The position numbers and the translations under genes were made by a program. Source: Thecaphora thlaspeos (lineage: Eukaryota; Basidiomycota; Ustilaginomycetes; Urocystidales; Glomosporiaceae). From it: a stretch of DNA of 64,000 bases. How positions within the stretch are numbered: the stretch's first letter is position 1; every line of letters starts with the position of its first letter. Where the stretch lies: contig UWYS01000023.1 of assembly GCA_900291925.1 (NCBI GenBank), positions 186,001-250,000 on the forward strand, given 5' to 3'. Positions 23,445 to 33,765 of the stretch are shown piece after piece. Below the pieces are notes generated by a model that ran no database searches, was not told the DNA's origin, and saw only the letters and a list, made by a program, of their open reading frames with translations.

Positions 23445-25022
23445 ACACATCTCCCTGGGAACCTGTCCTCCCTGGGAAGCTGGCAGATTTTTTATCCACC
23501 TCCCTTTTATACCACCATGGCACACCATCTCTTGTGTTGATGACCACACCAAAAAGGCAATACACTATGTTTCAAGTACAACTACATGCAATGCACAACT
23601 AGTCTGGCTTGCCAAGTCCTCCACAGCTGCCATAGGGGTCACAGAAGATCAGGTGGATGTTGTAGGCCTCAAGACTGCTTGGCCCAGGCAGGGAGGGATC
23701 CAGTGCAAGTGAGTTGGTCATTGTGGGTAGCTTGGTGGTCTCAATGGGTGGTGAGCTGCTCTCCCATGGCCCTGCCAATCATCTGGTCCTTGCAGATGTA
23801 GTGGCAGTTGCCTGGCTTGGCAATGGTCTTGAGTGGTGAGGCACTGCAACACTTCTTCTCATTGGCAAGCTTGGCTGCATGATGCCAAGTCTTGGCTGCC
23901 TTGAGCAGCTTGCACCAGACAAGGCTGCCCTTTCTATTGTCTGTGCTGCCCTGCAGTTTGCACAAGAGGTGGTCAAAGCAATGCAGAGTCATTGGCATCT
24001 CAATGTAGGGTCCCTCAATGGCTTGTGGTGGTGTCTGCAGGTGTGCTGGCTTGTATCCAGGGAGCGTAGAGAGCACCTTATTGGGGTTTGGCAGCACTGT
24101 GAGGCCAACATTGGCAAAGGCCTTTTGGATGGCAGTCTTGCTGATGGCATTGTGAGCCTCTGTGTAGAACTTGGCAAACAGAAGCTGGTCCACCTTCTTG
24201 TTCCCTCCAATTGCTGCAACCCAGCAGCTGTAATTGCTCTTGATTGGACCAAAGATGCCAATGTCAAGGGCTGGATGATGTGGGTAGCATGGGCAGGGAA
24301 GCAGACTGGCTCAATCCAAAGCACCCAGCACTTGTTGCAGAAGTTGAGGGACACATGCAAGGTGTGGCTGTCAAGGAGGAGGAGGTGTCATTTGCCAGCT
24401 TGTGCACCCATTGGCTCTGTTGCTTGCTCAAAGACCCTCTCAAGCCACTCAAGGGCAAGGTTGTTGTTTGTCCAGCCCTAGGGCAAGATGGCAAAATGCC
24501 AGTTGGGCCTTGGGCCCTCCATGTGGCAGTAGTCCCCAAGGTGATGCCACTGCCCATGCCAGATGATGAGAGGGTCCAAGAAGAGGCCACTCAAGCCAAC
24601 ACACTTGATGATTGTTGTTGACTCTCAATTGCTGGGCTGGACATGGAAGGTGTTCTTCTTTCCTGCTGGCACAACAACCTTTTGCCTCCTGGAAAAGCCC
24701 ATGATCATGCCTGTCTTGTCCATGTTGTACAGCTGGTCCCATGTGATGCCATACTCCTTGATGGTGCAGGCAAAGATGTTGTAGAAGGTGGCAAGGTTGT
24801 CAAGCTTTGCTGCCTCTTTGCAGACAGCTTGGCAGTGTGACAGTAGGACTGTGTGGCACAGCCTGATGGCAGAATAGCAGTGAAGATCACTTTGGCAATG
24901 GTGGAGTCAGAGAGAGGAAATAACAATACAGGAGGAGATGGTCACCAATGAGAGAGATGGTGCACCATGGTGGTGAGGAGATGGTGGTAGAAAAGGGAGG
25001 ACAGGTTCCCAGGGAGATGCAT
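23445..25022 (-). mobile_element. Decayed pogo/Fot1-like DNA transposon with terminal inverted repeats
   Basis: A 1578-bp element. A 26-bp exact inverted repeat begins CATCTCCCTGGGAACC at 23448 and ends at 25020 on the other side. Less exact pairing extends inward to the ACCACCATGG..CACCATCTCT region. TA dinucleotides abut both ends (23443-23444 and 25023-25024), as expected for the Tc1/mariner/pogo superfamily, which duplicates TA. The minus strand carries a mutated DDE transposase. CpG is almost absent inside. Confidence 0.82.
23741..24860 (-). pseudogene. pogo/Fot1-type DDE transposase, multiply disrupted
   Basis: The minus-strand reading follows the DDE_1 order: YGITWDQLYNMDKTGMIMGFSRR (first catalytic Asp in NMDxTG), LLLLDSHTLHVS (second), and ATHIIQPLDIGIFGPIKS (third Asp in the PLDxGxFGPxK box), then a C-terminal helical part. 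At least three nonsense codons interrupt it: TGA 24627-24625, TAG 24480-24478 and TGA 24390-24388. A one-base frameshift lies near 24270. The stops are the kind produced by C-to-T change of CGA or CAG. Not functional. Confidence 0.82.
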
Positions 25023-25024
25023 TA

Positions 25025-26076
25025 AATAATATTTTGGCAAGGGCCATACAGTAGTCGGAACTTCAACGATCTAGAGGCAGAAAATTTTAGACGCTTCACA
25101 TGCAAGAACCACACAGCAGCAAAATTGCCCCGGCGACGCCTGTCGATCCGCCATCGTCTCCCTTCCGCAAGGTAAGTACATACATACAGTGTACAGTACA
25201 GTACATAGTAGTTTGTGCGTCTCAAAGGAACAAATCGAAGGCGGTTTCGTCGGGTCAATGCGGAACAACAGTCACATGGCGACGGCCGTCGCTCGAGGAA
25301 CTGCTTTGTGCCCTGTCCTTCCACAACTTACGTACATACCTGTTTGTCTTGCTGTATTTACGTGCAGGCCGAGGGTCTTCTTGCGCTGCCTCGGTCCCGT
25401 CTTTGCGGCCGTGCCTGTTCCCTGTTTCACCATGTAAAGTAGCCCCCGATCCAATCAGATAACGAAGAGATGTTGCTCGGTCCAAACCGGCGCGCGAAGC
25501 TCGGGGGAGCACGGCGTCTCTTTGTGAGCAAGCAAGTGGACAACAGCATCGTGTGCCGTTCGGGCCCTGCGTTTGTCCCGTCGGTCGTACCTGCATCATA
25601 GCTCAGGCCTGGACCACGGCTCTTCGTCGTTCTGACCAAGAACCCGTCAAACTTCCGATGTAAGTAGTACTTGCGCTCTCCTTCTGGTCGCCCTTCTGTC
25701 GGTCGTGAGAACGCTAAGCAGCGGGCCGCTTTCTAAGCGGTAAGTAGGAATCAGGTCATTGGGTTATCCAGCCCGCTGGACGGGCGCTACTGCTTCGGTG
25801 CAAAGACGTGCGCAGCTCGATCAGATATCTCTTCTTGAGCGGCAATTCAGGGTGGGCTTACACTGTGTCGAGGATCTGGCATGCTAAGTGAGAAGCCCGC
25901 TTTCCCAACTTCCCACGCTTCGAGTCTATATTGCTCCTACAGCAGCTACTTCTGCTATGGTATCGCCATCTGTACATCAATTTTTAGGAGCTGTAGCGAG
26001 ATCCCTTGGAGAAAAGATGTGAAGGGGGTTGAGCGGAGAGCCGACAGCCCGTGAGGGAGGAAGGAACAAAATTTCT
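25025..26076. other. Intergenic region between transposon and tRNA, no gene recognised
   Basis: About 1.05 kb. The first 200 bp include a GTACA/TACAGT-rich repeat tract at 25175-25205. Normal CpG density returns after about 25060. Short open frames at 25100-25600 show no family signature. Confidence 0.45.
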
Positions 26077-26183
26077 TGACAACAGTGGGATTCGAACCCA
26101 CGCCCGAAGATAGCAGATTAATCCACGTATACAACGGAGAATAGTCCTTAATGCTACGCCTTAGACCACTCGGCCATATTGCC
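26077..26183 (-). tRNA. tRNA-Leu(AAG) with intron
   Basis: The minus strand folds as a class II tRNA. The 7-bp acceptor stem pairs GGCAATA with TGTTGTC (two G-U pairs) and A is the discriminator. The D arm is GCCGAGTGGTCTAAGGC, the anticodon stem TAGCA/TGCTA, a short variable arm follows, and the T arm is GTGGG-TTCGAAT-CCCAC. The anticodon AAG (26149-26147) reads CUU leucine. A 29-nt intron (26145-26117) sits one base after the anticodon, the canonical eukaryotic position. CCA is not encoded, as expected. Confidence 0.9.
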
Positions 26184-26573
26184 TGACATATTTATGGTCT
26201 GTAGTAATCATATATATATATAAACAAAATGTCAAAACTTTCCGTACATATTACGGATTCCTTCGAACTTGCTGCTGCCTTCTTGCATCTCGACAAGATG
26301 TCCTCGTCGGTCCTTGATTTTTTCCCCACCTCTTTCTGGACGGAGGTCTCCCCTGACAACCGCCACGGCCCCACGACCATCTCATCACCTTACCCGCTCA
26401 CGCCTACGATACGGACCTCTCTGGCTTGTCTCGACTCAGGGTTGCTCCACTCGGTCTCGTTAGATCCTCAACCCGCTCTCATCCCTACTTGCCCTCGCCA
26501 AGGGGTCCAGCCCTTTCTCCGCCTCCACGCCCCTAGATTGGTCGAGCTAACAGGCTTCTTCCTTCGCAACGAT
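26184..26573 (+). other. DPH5 upstream region with in-frame open extension
   Basis: From the ATG at 26229 the frame stays open for 115 codons into the DPH5 start at 26574. Dph5 proteins begin at the conserved M-x-x-x-I/L-G-L-G motif, so this stretch is more likely leader sequence than protein. The AT-rich run at 26205-26228 may be part of the promoter. Confidence 0.4.
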
Positions 26574-27782
26574 ATGGTCCTCCACATCATCGGCCTCGGC
26601 CTAGCCGACGAGCAGGACATCACTTTAAAGGGACTCAATGCGGTCAAGTCGTCGGAGAGAATCTACCTCGAGAGCTATACGAGCATTTTGATGGTGGAGG
26701 GATTCAAGGAGAGACTGGTGAGCTTGCTAGCCCCGAAGCGGTCTCTCTCTTGCATTCGACCTTGATGACTTAGACGGCTGACTTCTATCTGCTTACATTT
26801 CACCATCGTTTCACCATCATCCCTGCAGGAGAAACTATATGAAAAGCCAGTCATTCTTGCACACCGCGAGACGGTTGAGCTGGAGTCGGACTCGATCCTT
26901 GCGAGCGCCGCAACGTCCAACGTTTCGTTTCTGGTGGTGGGCGACCCGCTCTCTGCGACCACGCACACCGACCTCATCCTCCGAGCGCGCAACGCAAGCC
27001 CTCCTGTTCAGGTTAAGATCATCCACAACGCCAGCATCATGACGGCAATCGGATCGAGCGGCTTGGCCGGCTACAATTTTGGACAGACTGTCAGCGTCCC
27101 CTTCTGGCACGCCGATTGGCAGCCGGACAGCTGGCTAGAGAGGATTGGTGAGAATCTTCGGATTGGTTGCCACACGCTAGCGCTGGGAGACATCAAGGTC
27201 CGCGAACAGAGTCTCGAAGACATGAGTCGGTGAGTAGCTACGATGGGACATCACTAGCCTGGTCTTGCCCTTGGTGCGCTCGGCGGCTGACCATCTCACA
27301 TGCGCCTGGATGCTTTACGATCCCTCAGGGGCGTGCTGCGGTACCAGCCGCCTAGGTATATGCTGATTCCGCAGCTGATTTCGCAGCTGTTGGCGGCGGC
27401 AAAAGCGCACGCGGTCGACTACCTGGATGCAGACAAGACGCTGGCCATTGCCCTTTGCCGTATGGGGTCCGAGACGGAGCGGATCGTCTCGGGTACGCTG
27501 CGGGAGCTGCACGATCTGGCCAGCCCAACAGCCGAGGAGGCGGCGCACGAGGAGCAGGACGACGACGATGACCATAAGATGGCGAGCGAGACGGAGCTGG
27601 AGAAGAAGAGGGCGTCGAGGTCAGAGGCGCGGGCTAAGATGGCGTACGGTGAGCCGCTGCATAGCCTGGTGATTGTCGGTAAGCGACTTCACCCGATTGA
27701 GCGAACGTATGGAGGCATGTACGCCGTCGAAGGGAGCTCGTGGCACGAGGTGGCTGCCAAGGTGTACGACTGCCGCGAGTAG
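26574..27782 (+). CDS. DPH5: Diphthine methyl ester synthase
   Basis: SAM-dependent methyltransferase that tetra-methylates the diphthamide precursor on elongation factor 2. Three exons: 26574-26717, 26829-27229 and 27329-27782, in consistent phases, giving about 332 residues. The protein opens MVLHIIGLGLADEQDITLKGL. It continues with VYLESYTS-like IYLESYTSIL, FLVVGDPLSATTHTDL, IIHNASIMTAIGSSGLAGYNFGQTVSVPFW, PPRYM and SLVIVGKRLHPIE. All are hallmark Dph5 segments of the tetrapyrrole-methylase fold. An acidic insert (EEQDDDDDHK) near residue 265 is a local addition. The start at 26574 is chosen because the family begins exactly here. Confidence 0.95.
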
Positions 27783-28331
27783 AGAGGGACAGGTCGACGT
27801 CGAGGAGGCTAGCGCGCACCACTCAAGAACACACTACACTAGAGCAGGAGCCACTCCCGCGACCTGAGAGAGAGTGACAAGGTGACGTCGCCATTCTTGA
27901 TTAGATTCTCCAGACTGCTTGATGCCTGAGGGAGTCAAAGTGTGACCAGGGCTGGCCAGGTGGTCGTCGGCCGTCGAAGCGCGCCGCCAGCGAGCAGCTG
28001 CAGGGTCGGTGGGCTTCTGCCTGGCCCTTTTGTTGGGGCGCCACCTCTCTGGCGGGGGGGGGGGGGGCGTGCGTGGGGCCGTGCGCTGCTTGACGGCCCT
28101 GGCTTGCTCCCTTGCTCCCTTGCTCGCCTTCACGTCGTCCTTTTGCCCCTTCGCACTACCGTCTGCTCTCACCTCGTCCATCCCCTCTCTCCCGTCCAGC
28201 GTCGCATCGCGCTTTCCAGCTGGTGCTTGGCAGCCCCTTAGGTGCACTCTAGCGCCTGGAACCTCGTAGCGCGCCACCGCCAGGCATAAGTCGACGCCGC
28301 TCTCTCTGTCGCCCGGGGCACGGGTAGTACG
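27783..28331. promoter_or_regulatory. Intergenic region / leader of the SUN-domain gene
   Basis: 549 bp between DPH5 and the SUN gene, same strand. It contains a run of 14 G residues (28054-28067) and otherwise no gene. A long minus-strand open frame (27834-28754) is a shadow with no family signature. Confidence 0.5.
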
Positions 28332-31300
28332 ATGCGCCGACGTCAGCAGGGTGCGGCGGTGCGGCCCGCCGACATCACCACCGCTCTCGGCTGGCTCGTC
28401 GTCATCGCTGCTCTCCTCGTTGCCCAACGCGCTACCGCCATGCTTTTCGATCCAGGCTTCGATCTCGGCAGTAACCCCGCCACCCAACCTGACTCTGGTC
28501 CGCCGCGATCCGACAGCATTCTTTCGCCGTCTCGACCTCACAAGCGCCATCACCGTCCAAGATACCTTGATCCGTCTTCGCCTGCGTCCTTGCCTGCAGC
28601 TTCCGATGGCTCGCTCGTATACGGCTCCTCTGATGCCCTCGCTTTGCCAGCTGGTTGCCGGAGATCCTTCGACTTTCTCGCAGACGTCTGTCCGAGCCCT
28701 CTGGCTGCACCGCATCGGCCCGCTACGCCCGCCAATCCGGCGACGCACGTCCAAGGTGACCTCCTAATCTGCGACCTTCCTTCGCCCGAACCGCTCATTG
28801 CTGCTCACAGCACGCCTGGCACAGCACAACCGCGCACAAGGTCGATCGCCGTATCCGGCACCATCACCTTCACCGAGGATGTACCTCGCGTTCAGCTTGA
28901 TGACGGCGTCCCGTCCATCGACGGAGGAACTCACTCTGCGATCGACCCGGTTCGACTGGACCAGCCAGGGTCGGGGGACGCCTACCCCGCCCCAGGTGCG
29001 GAGGGATACTGGCGGCAACAAAATGGACTACACGAATGGCAGCCCTCTCAGCCGGATTCCGCGTTGCCAAAACCTTCGCAGTCGACTGCCATTTCCTCAA
29101 GCGCTTCATCGGCGTACCGACGTCAGGCATCAGGCGAGACCCCATCGCCAGCCACTGATCAGGCTCAAATCAAGGCTTACGATGCCTGGTCGGCAGAGCA
29201 AGAAGGTCAAGGTTTTTTGAGCTTTAGCGAGTGGAAGGAAAAGTACGTCGATGCGGTCCGCGGAAAGGACAGAGCGCGCAAGGAGCACGATGCCGACAAG
29301 GCTAAGACCAAGTCAAAGAGAGGCCGCAAGACGAAGGATCATGTCCAGTCTGTGACCGAGCGCAGCCCATCCAGCCCGTCAGGTAGCGTCGCTCCGACAG
29401 AGCACCGGTCCGACGTCACCACCAATCAGGACGATACGTCGGGCCCGAGCTCGCCGGCCGGCTCGGCGACGAAGCGGTCCAGCCTCACTGCGATCTCAAG
29501 CGATCCCGGGCCCCTTCGAACTAGTGTTGCCACTCCGTCATCCGCCGCGGCGTCGGCCGCGCCCTCGAGCGGCCCTGTGGACGCTAGCTCCGAGCCGACG
29601 CCAATATCGGACGATCCGGACGCTACTGCCTCCGACAATGAGCGGACACGGGCGAAGCCGCGCAAGTCGGTCACCAACGTCGAAAGCAGCCTCGATAACT
29701 CACGGGAGGCCGCCGTCGACTCGATCTCGCGCGGTATTGCCGGCACAGACGCTGCCTCGCAACTCGGCGCGCTCAAACATCGCTGGAACTTTGCCTCCTT
29801 CGACTGCGCAGCCGTCGTTCACCGCACAAATCCCACAGCCAAGTTTGCCAGCGCTATCCTGAGCGAGAAAAAGGACCGCTATATGCTTTCGCCCTGTCCG
29901 AAGCAAGGCGGATCGAAGGCAGGAGAGGGCCAATTTGTTATCGTCGAGCTCTGCGACGTCATTGTGATCGACACGCTAGTACTCGCCAACTACGAGTTCT
30001 TCAGCAGCATGTTCAAAAAGTTCCGCGTCACCGGCGCCTGGCAGCTCAAGGGACGTGAGGACGACTGGAAGGAGCTCGGGACTTTTAGAGCACGCAATGT
30101 CCGCGGCCTCCAGGTGAGTTGGCGGCCCTGGCATCACTTTCTAAATCGCATCTCCGCTGGCAGAGCTAACGTAAACCCGTGTCGTTGTCTGTATGTACCT
30201 GCCAGGTCTTCAACTTTCCACCTTCACCAGCGCTGCGGGGTTTCTATCGGTACATTCGCATCGACTTCCTGGAGCATTACGGCTCCGAATATTACTGCCC
30301 GGTCAGCCTGCTGAGGGTCTACGGCCTCACGCAGATGGACGACCACTACCGGCTAGAAGAGATGGATAAGCTCTCGCGGCGAGAAACCGAGGCCGACGAC
30401 GACGAGGAAGAAGAGCTGGATAAGGAATTTGACGAGGTGGCCGACGAGGGTGCGTCTGCTCGAGGGTCAGGCTCGGTTCCGTCAGCTGCCGAGGGCCGCA
30501 ATTCCACATCGCTGAACGAGGTAAAGATGCATGACGAGGACGTTTGGACCAGGCACGAAAAGCTCTTCCGGGAAAGGCTCGAGCACAAAAGGGCGCCGGC
30601 GGCGGACGTCGGCCCAACCGCTTGGTCAGCGCAAGGCGTGGCGGAGAAGGTATCCGGCAGCCCGCCTGTGGAAAGCGCCACTGTCCGGTCCGCCCAGCCT
30701 GGTGAACAAATGCTGCGCCCAGTAGATGGCAAGCAAGGCAGCAGGCTCGATCGACCCAGCTCGCATCATGAACGTCCCCAGGGGCCATTTGCGAACGGTA
30801 CCTGCGATGCCGTCAGAAGCGACTTGGATGCGAACGGCTTGCTGTCAGTTCACCCCAGGTGCCCCGTCAACTTCCGTGCGCCCGGACCGCACGCCGACTT
30901 AAGTCCAGCTGCTCATGCCACCACCCGCAAGAACAAACACGAAGCCAGCTCCATAGATGTCGGCGTCGATGGGGATAGAGATGGTCCCCATTTCTCTGCT
31001 TCGGCCCACGCCGATCGACGGCAGGAAGCTGTCAGGCAAGCTGTTAGACCATCAAGCACCGGCTCTGCAGGAAGCACGATTTCTCTGCCACCTCCTCCGT
31101 CCCCCTCACCCCACAACGGCGGGGGTCCCGAGTCGATCTACCGTGCAATCACGCGCCGTCTCAACGCGCTGGAGGCGAACGCAACGCTCAGCCTCAGCTA
31201 CATCGAGCACAGCGGGCAGATGCTGCGGGAGGTCTTTGCCAGGATGGAGAAACGGCAGGAAGAGCGTATGACGGACACGCTCCGCTCGCTCAACGCCAGC

Positions 31301-33485
31301 AACTGGAGGCAGATCGAGGCACTTAAAAGGAGACAGCAGGTGGACCTGCAGCGCGCCATCTTCGAATTCGACATTCATCGGCAGCAAGTCGAAGTGGAGC
31401 GGATAGCTATGATGGGGCAGGTCGACGCTCTCGCAAATGAAGTGCTGCTGGACAAGAGGCTCGGCATCGCCCAGCTGGTCCTGCTCTTCTCCCTGTTCGT
31501 TTTCATGGGCCTCACCAGAGGCTCTCGCGCTGGCCCCTTCATCCACTCCAGCATCGCCCGGATAAGCGGATCTCCGGCCCATCGCTTAAGGATGGCTTCG
31601 CGACGCGCAGCCCAAACCTCGGCACCATCGATCAGCGGCCTCGTGAGAGAGCAGCGCACTGGGCCGTCACAGCATGTTGACCCTTCGTCAGCCAACGACA
31701 TGTCCGCGAACAAAGCGCGTGCCAATAGTCAAGACAGCACCTTTGTTGCTGACAAGGTCCCACGAAGGGCACAAAGCCGCCGAAAGAGTACAGTCGACAC
31801 GCTGTTCCTGCACGAGACGGAGCTGGGCAGTCCGATGAGCTTTGAAGCGAGACAAAAGTCTGGCTCCATTGCTCGGTCAGGCGGGGGCATCGGCAGGGCC
31901 GTACCGCTTGCCAACTCGCTTGTCCCGGCGCTGCCGCACCATAGCCGTCCGCTGCGTCAGACGATCGAGAGTCTAGACCGGCCGGGCTCCAGCTTGCAAC
32001 AGCGTCGAGCCAGGACCAAGCTCACGCGTCAGATCAAGGTGCTCTGCGACCTACTTAAGGCAGTGGACCAGGAGCGCCCGGCTTCGACCTACACATGCGC
32101 GCAACCGGTTGCTATCGAAGAACGGAGGAAGCTTAGTCCAGTGGACACCACATTCCCTATAGCTGCCCATGGCGGGGCTGCAGAAGCTTCTCAGGGCCAC
32201 CGAAACACGAGCAGTACTTCTCACGTCGACACTCGGGCCATCCAGCGAAATCAGTCAGCGTCTGTTTCGGCGCGCACCAAAGACCGCAACAGGCTGTTAC
32301 CAACACAGTCGGACCCACGGCATCGTCCCAGGTCTGCGGGGGCAGCCTACCTCACCCCGACCAAGTCTCGCGCAGCCCGACAAGGTCGCACCCTAGCCAA
32401 TTCAGGCACCGACGAAGCTGCCGCCGGCTTATCATCGGACTGGACGGAAAGGTCCGAGGACCAGTCTGGACTCTCGGAGTTCGACGATGCGCGCAGCATC
32501 CCAGACGATGCCTTCCATCAGCTCTCGCCGACGCAGTCTCCTTTCGGAGATTCGTTGCGGAGAATCTTGCGGGACGAGGGCAGGAGTGACATAGCGAACA
32601 CGACACCCAGCGTGGCGATGGCGACGCCTTTGGCAGTGCCCGGTCGCTCGCATGCCAGCGGGCAGGGAGAGTCCCATAAAGACGAAACGCCTCCATCTCC
32701 CCATGCCCGCGCTCCGATTGACACGCACGCCTCCAAGCTGAGTACCTCCCAGCTGGGCTCATCTACGTACAGCCAACGCAGCTTCACACCCCTGGCCCGC
32801 TACTTCCCGAGAGCAGATAGCGAGTCGGACTCCGACGGCGGCACGTGGCAGCGTGTCCTACCTCGACGGTCTGCCAGCAACCCACTCTCCAGGAGCCGCG
32901 TCTCTACGCCAGAGACAGGCGTTAGACCCTCCAACGGCGACGATCCCTCGTCGTTTCTGAGGAAGCTGACCACCTAGAATAAGTTCTCGCAAGAGCACGA
33001 GAGGCCGAGGAGGGCCTTGACGCCGGAACCGACGAGCAAAGACTCGCTCGGCCGCAACTCGGCCGCCACCGCCTCTTCATCGTCGTTGTCGTCTTCGAAG
33101 CTCTTCTACCGGAGCGGCACGCCCGACACTATCCGAAAGAGGGTTCGTTCATAGTAGCCTCTACCTCTTCTCGTTCCTGTCCCCCTCGGCTCGTTGCTGC
33201 TTGTTCTAGCCCCCAATCAGTCCCGACTCGGTCATCGATCCTAGCCTGCCACTTACTCATCTGAGTGTAACTCTGTTCCAGCACGTTCTCAGCAATCGCA
33301 GAAACCTATCGCATTTCCGTCGCGGCGCTTTGCAGCGGCTGGAATCACGAGCCATGAAGTCTTGCGCAACGATGACGTTTAAGAGCGGCTCGAGCAGTTG
33401 GCCAACGATGTCGCAACGCGGCAGTCGATCGGGTCAGGTCGTCCTTCCCGCTCAGGCGGCTTCCGAGAGCAGCAGCAGCATGTAG
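28332..33485 (+). CDS. SUN-domain membrane protein, SLP1/SUCO (Opt) family
   Basis: Large ER/nuclear-envelope protein. In yeast Slp1 protects newly made membrane proteins from degradation. Exon 1 is 28332-30113 and exon 2 starts at 30206 (phase 0). An N-terminal signal anchor (LGWLVVIAALLVAQ) is followed by a disordered lumenal region. The SUN domain covers about residues 478-640 (WNFASFDCAAVVH, KDRYMLSPC, VIVELCDVIVIDTLVLANYEFFSS, VFNFPPSPALRGFYRYIRIDFLEHYGSEYYCPVSLLRVYG). A coiled coil and a second membrane span follow (LVLLFSLFVFMGL, about residue 1012-1032), then a Ser/Arg-rich tail. The frame meets TAG at 32975-32977, but this lies at the end of a likely 57-nt intron (32921-32977). Coding then continues to 33142 and probably to a last exon ending at 33382 or 33485. 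Confidence 0.85.
32921..32977 (+). other. Putative 57-nt in-frame intron ending in a stop codon
   Basis: Donor GTTAGA, branch-like CTGAC 12 nt from the end, acceptor ACCTAG. The length is 19 codons in phase 0, so splicing keeps the frame. If retained, translation ends at its terminal TAG. Downstream sequence 32978-33142 is open in the same frame and Ser/Arg-rich like the preceding tail. Confidence 0.55.
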
Positions 33486-33765
33486 GCCGCGCCTTATTTT
33501 CTCGTCCTTGCAGGTAGGACTAGGCAGAGATTTCTTGTATGCTTTCGTATTTCAGTCGTTAGAATGGGTGAGAAAATGTGTGGTTGGATTGGGGGTTTGA
33601 GATCACGATCGGGTTTGGGATCACGATGACAGATGAGGATGCGACGGTGCGTGAATGCGAGGCAGAATGGCGCAGCGGCGTTGCGCAGTCAAGAGGGACA
33701 GGCGAGAATTTCTCTACACTGCTCCCCCGGGGTTGTCGAGCTAGATACGGCCATATCGAGAGCGA
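33486..33765. other. Convergent intergenic region
   Basis: About 280 bp between the probable 3' end of the SUN gene and the stop of transportin on the other strand. No feature was recognised. Confidence 0.5.

Noticed and set aside
27834..28754. 306-codon minus-strand frame overlapping the SUN gene start
   Set aside because: Arg/Gly-rich antisense shadow; no motif and no independent promoter signal.
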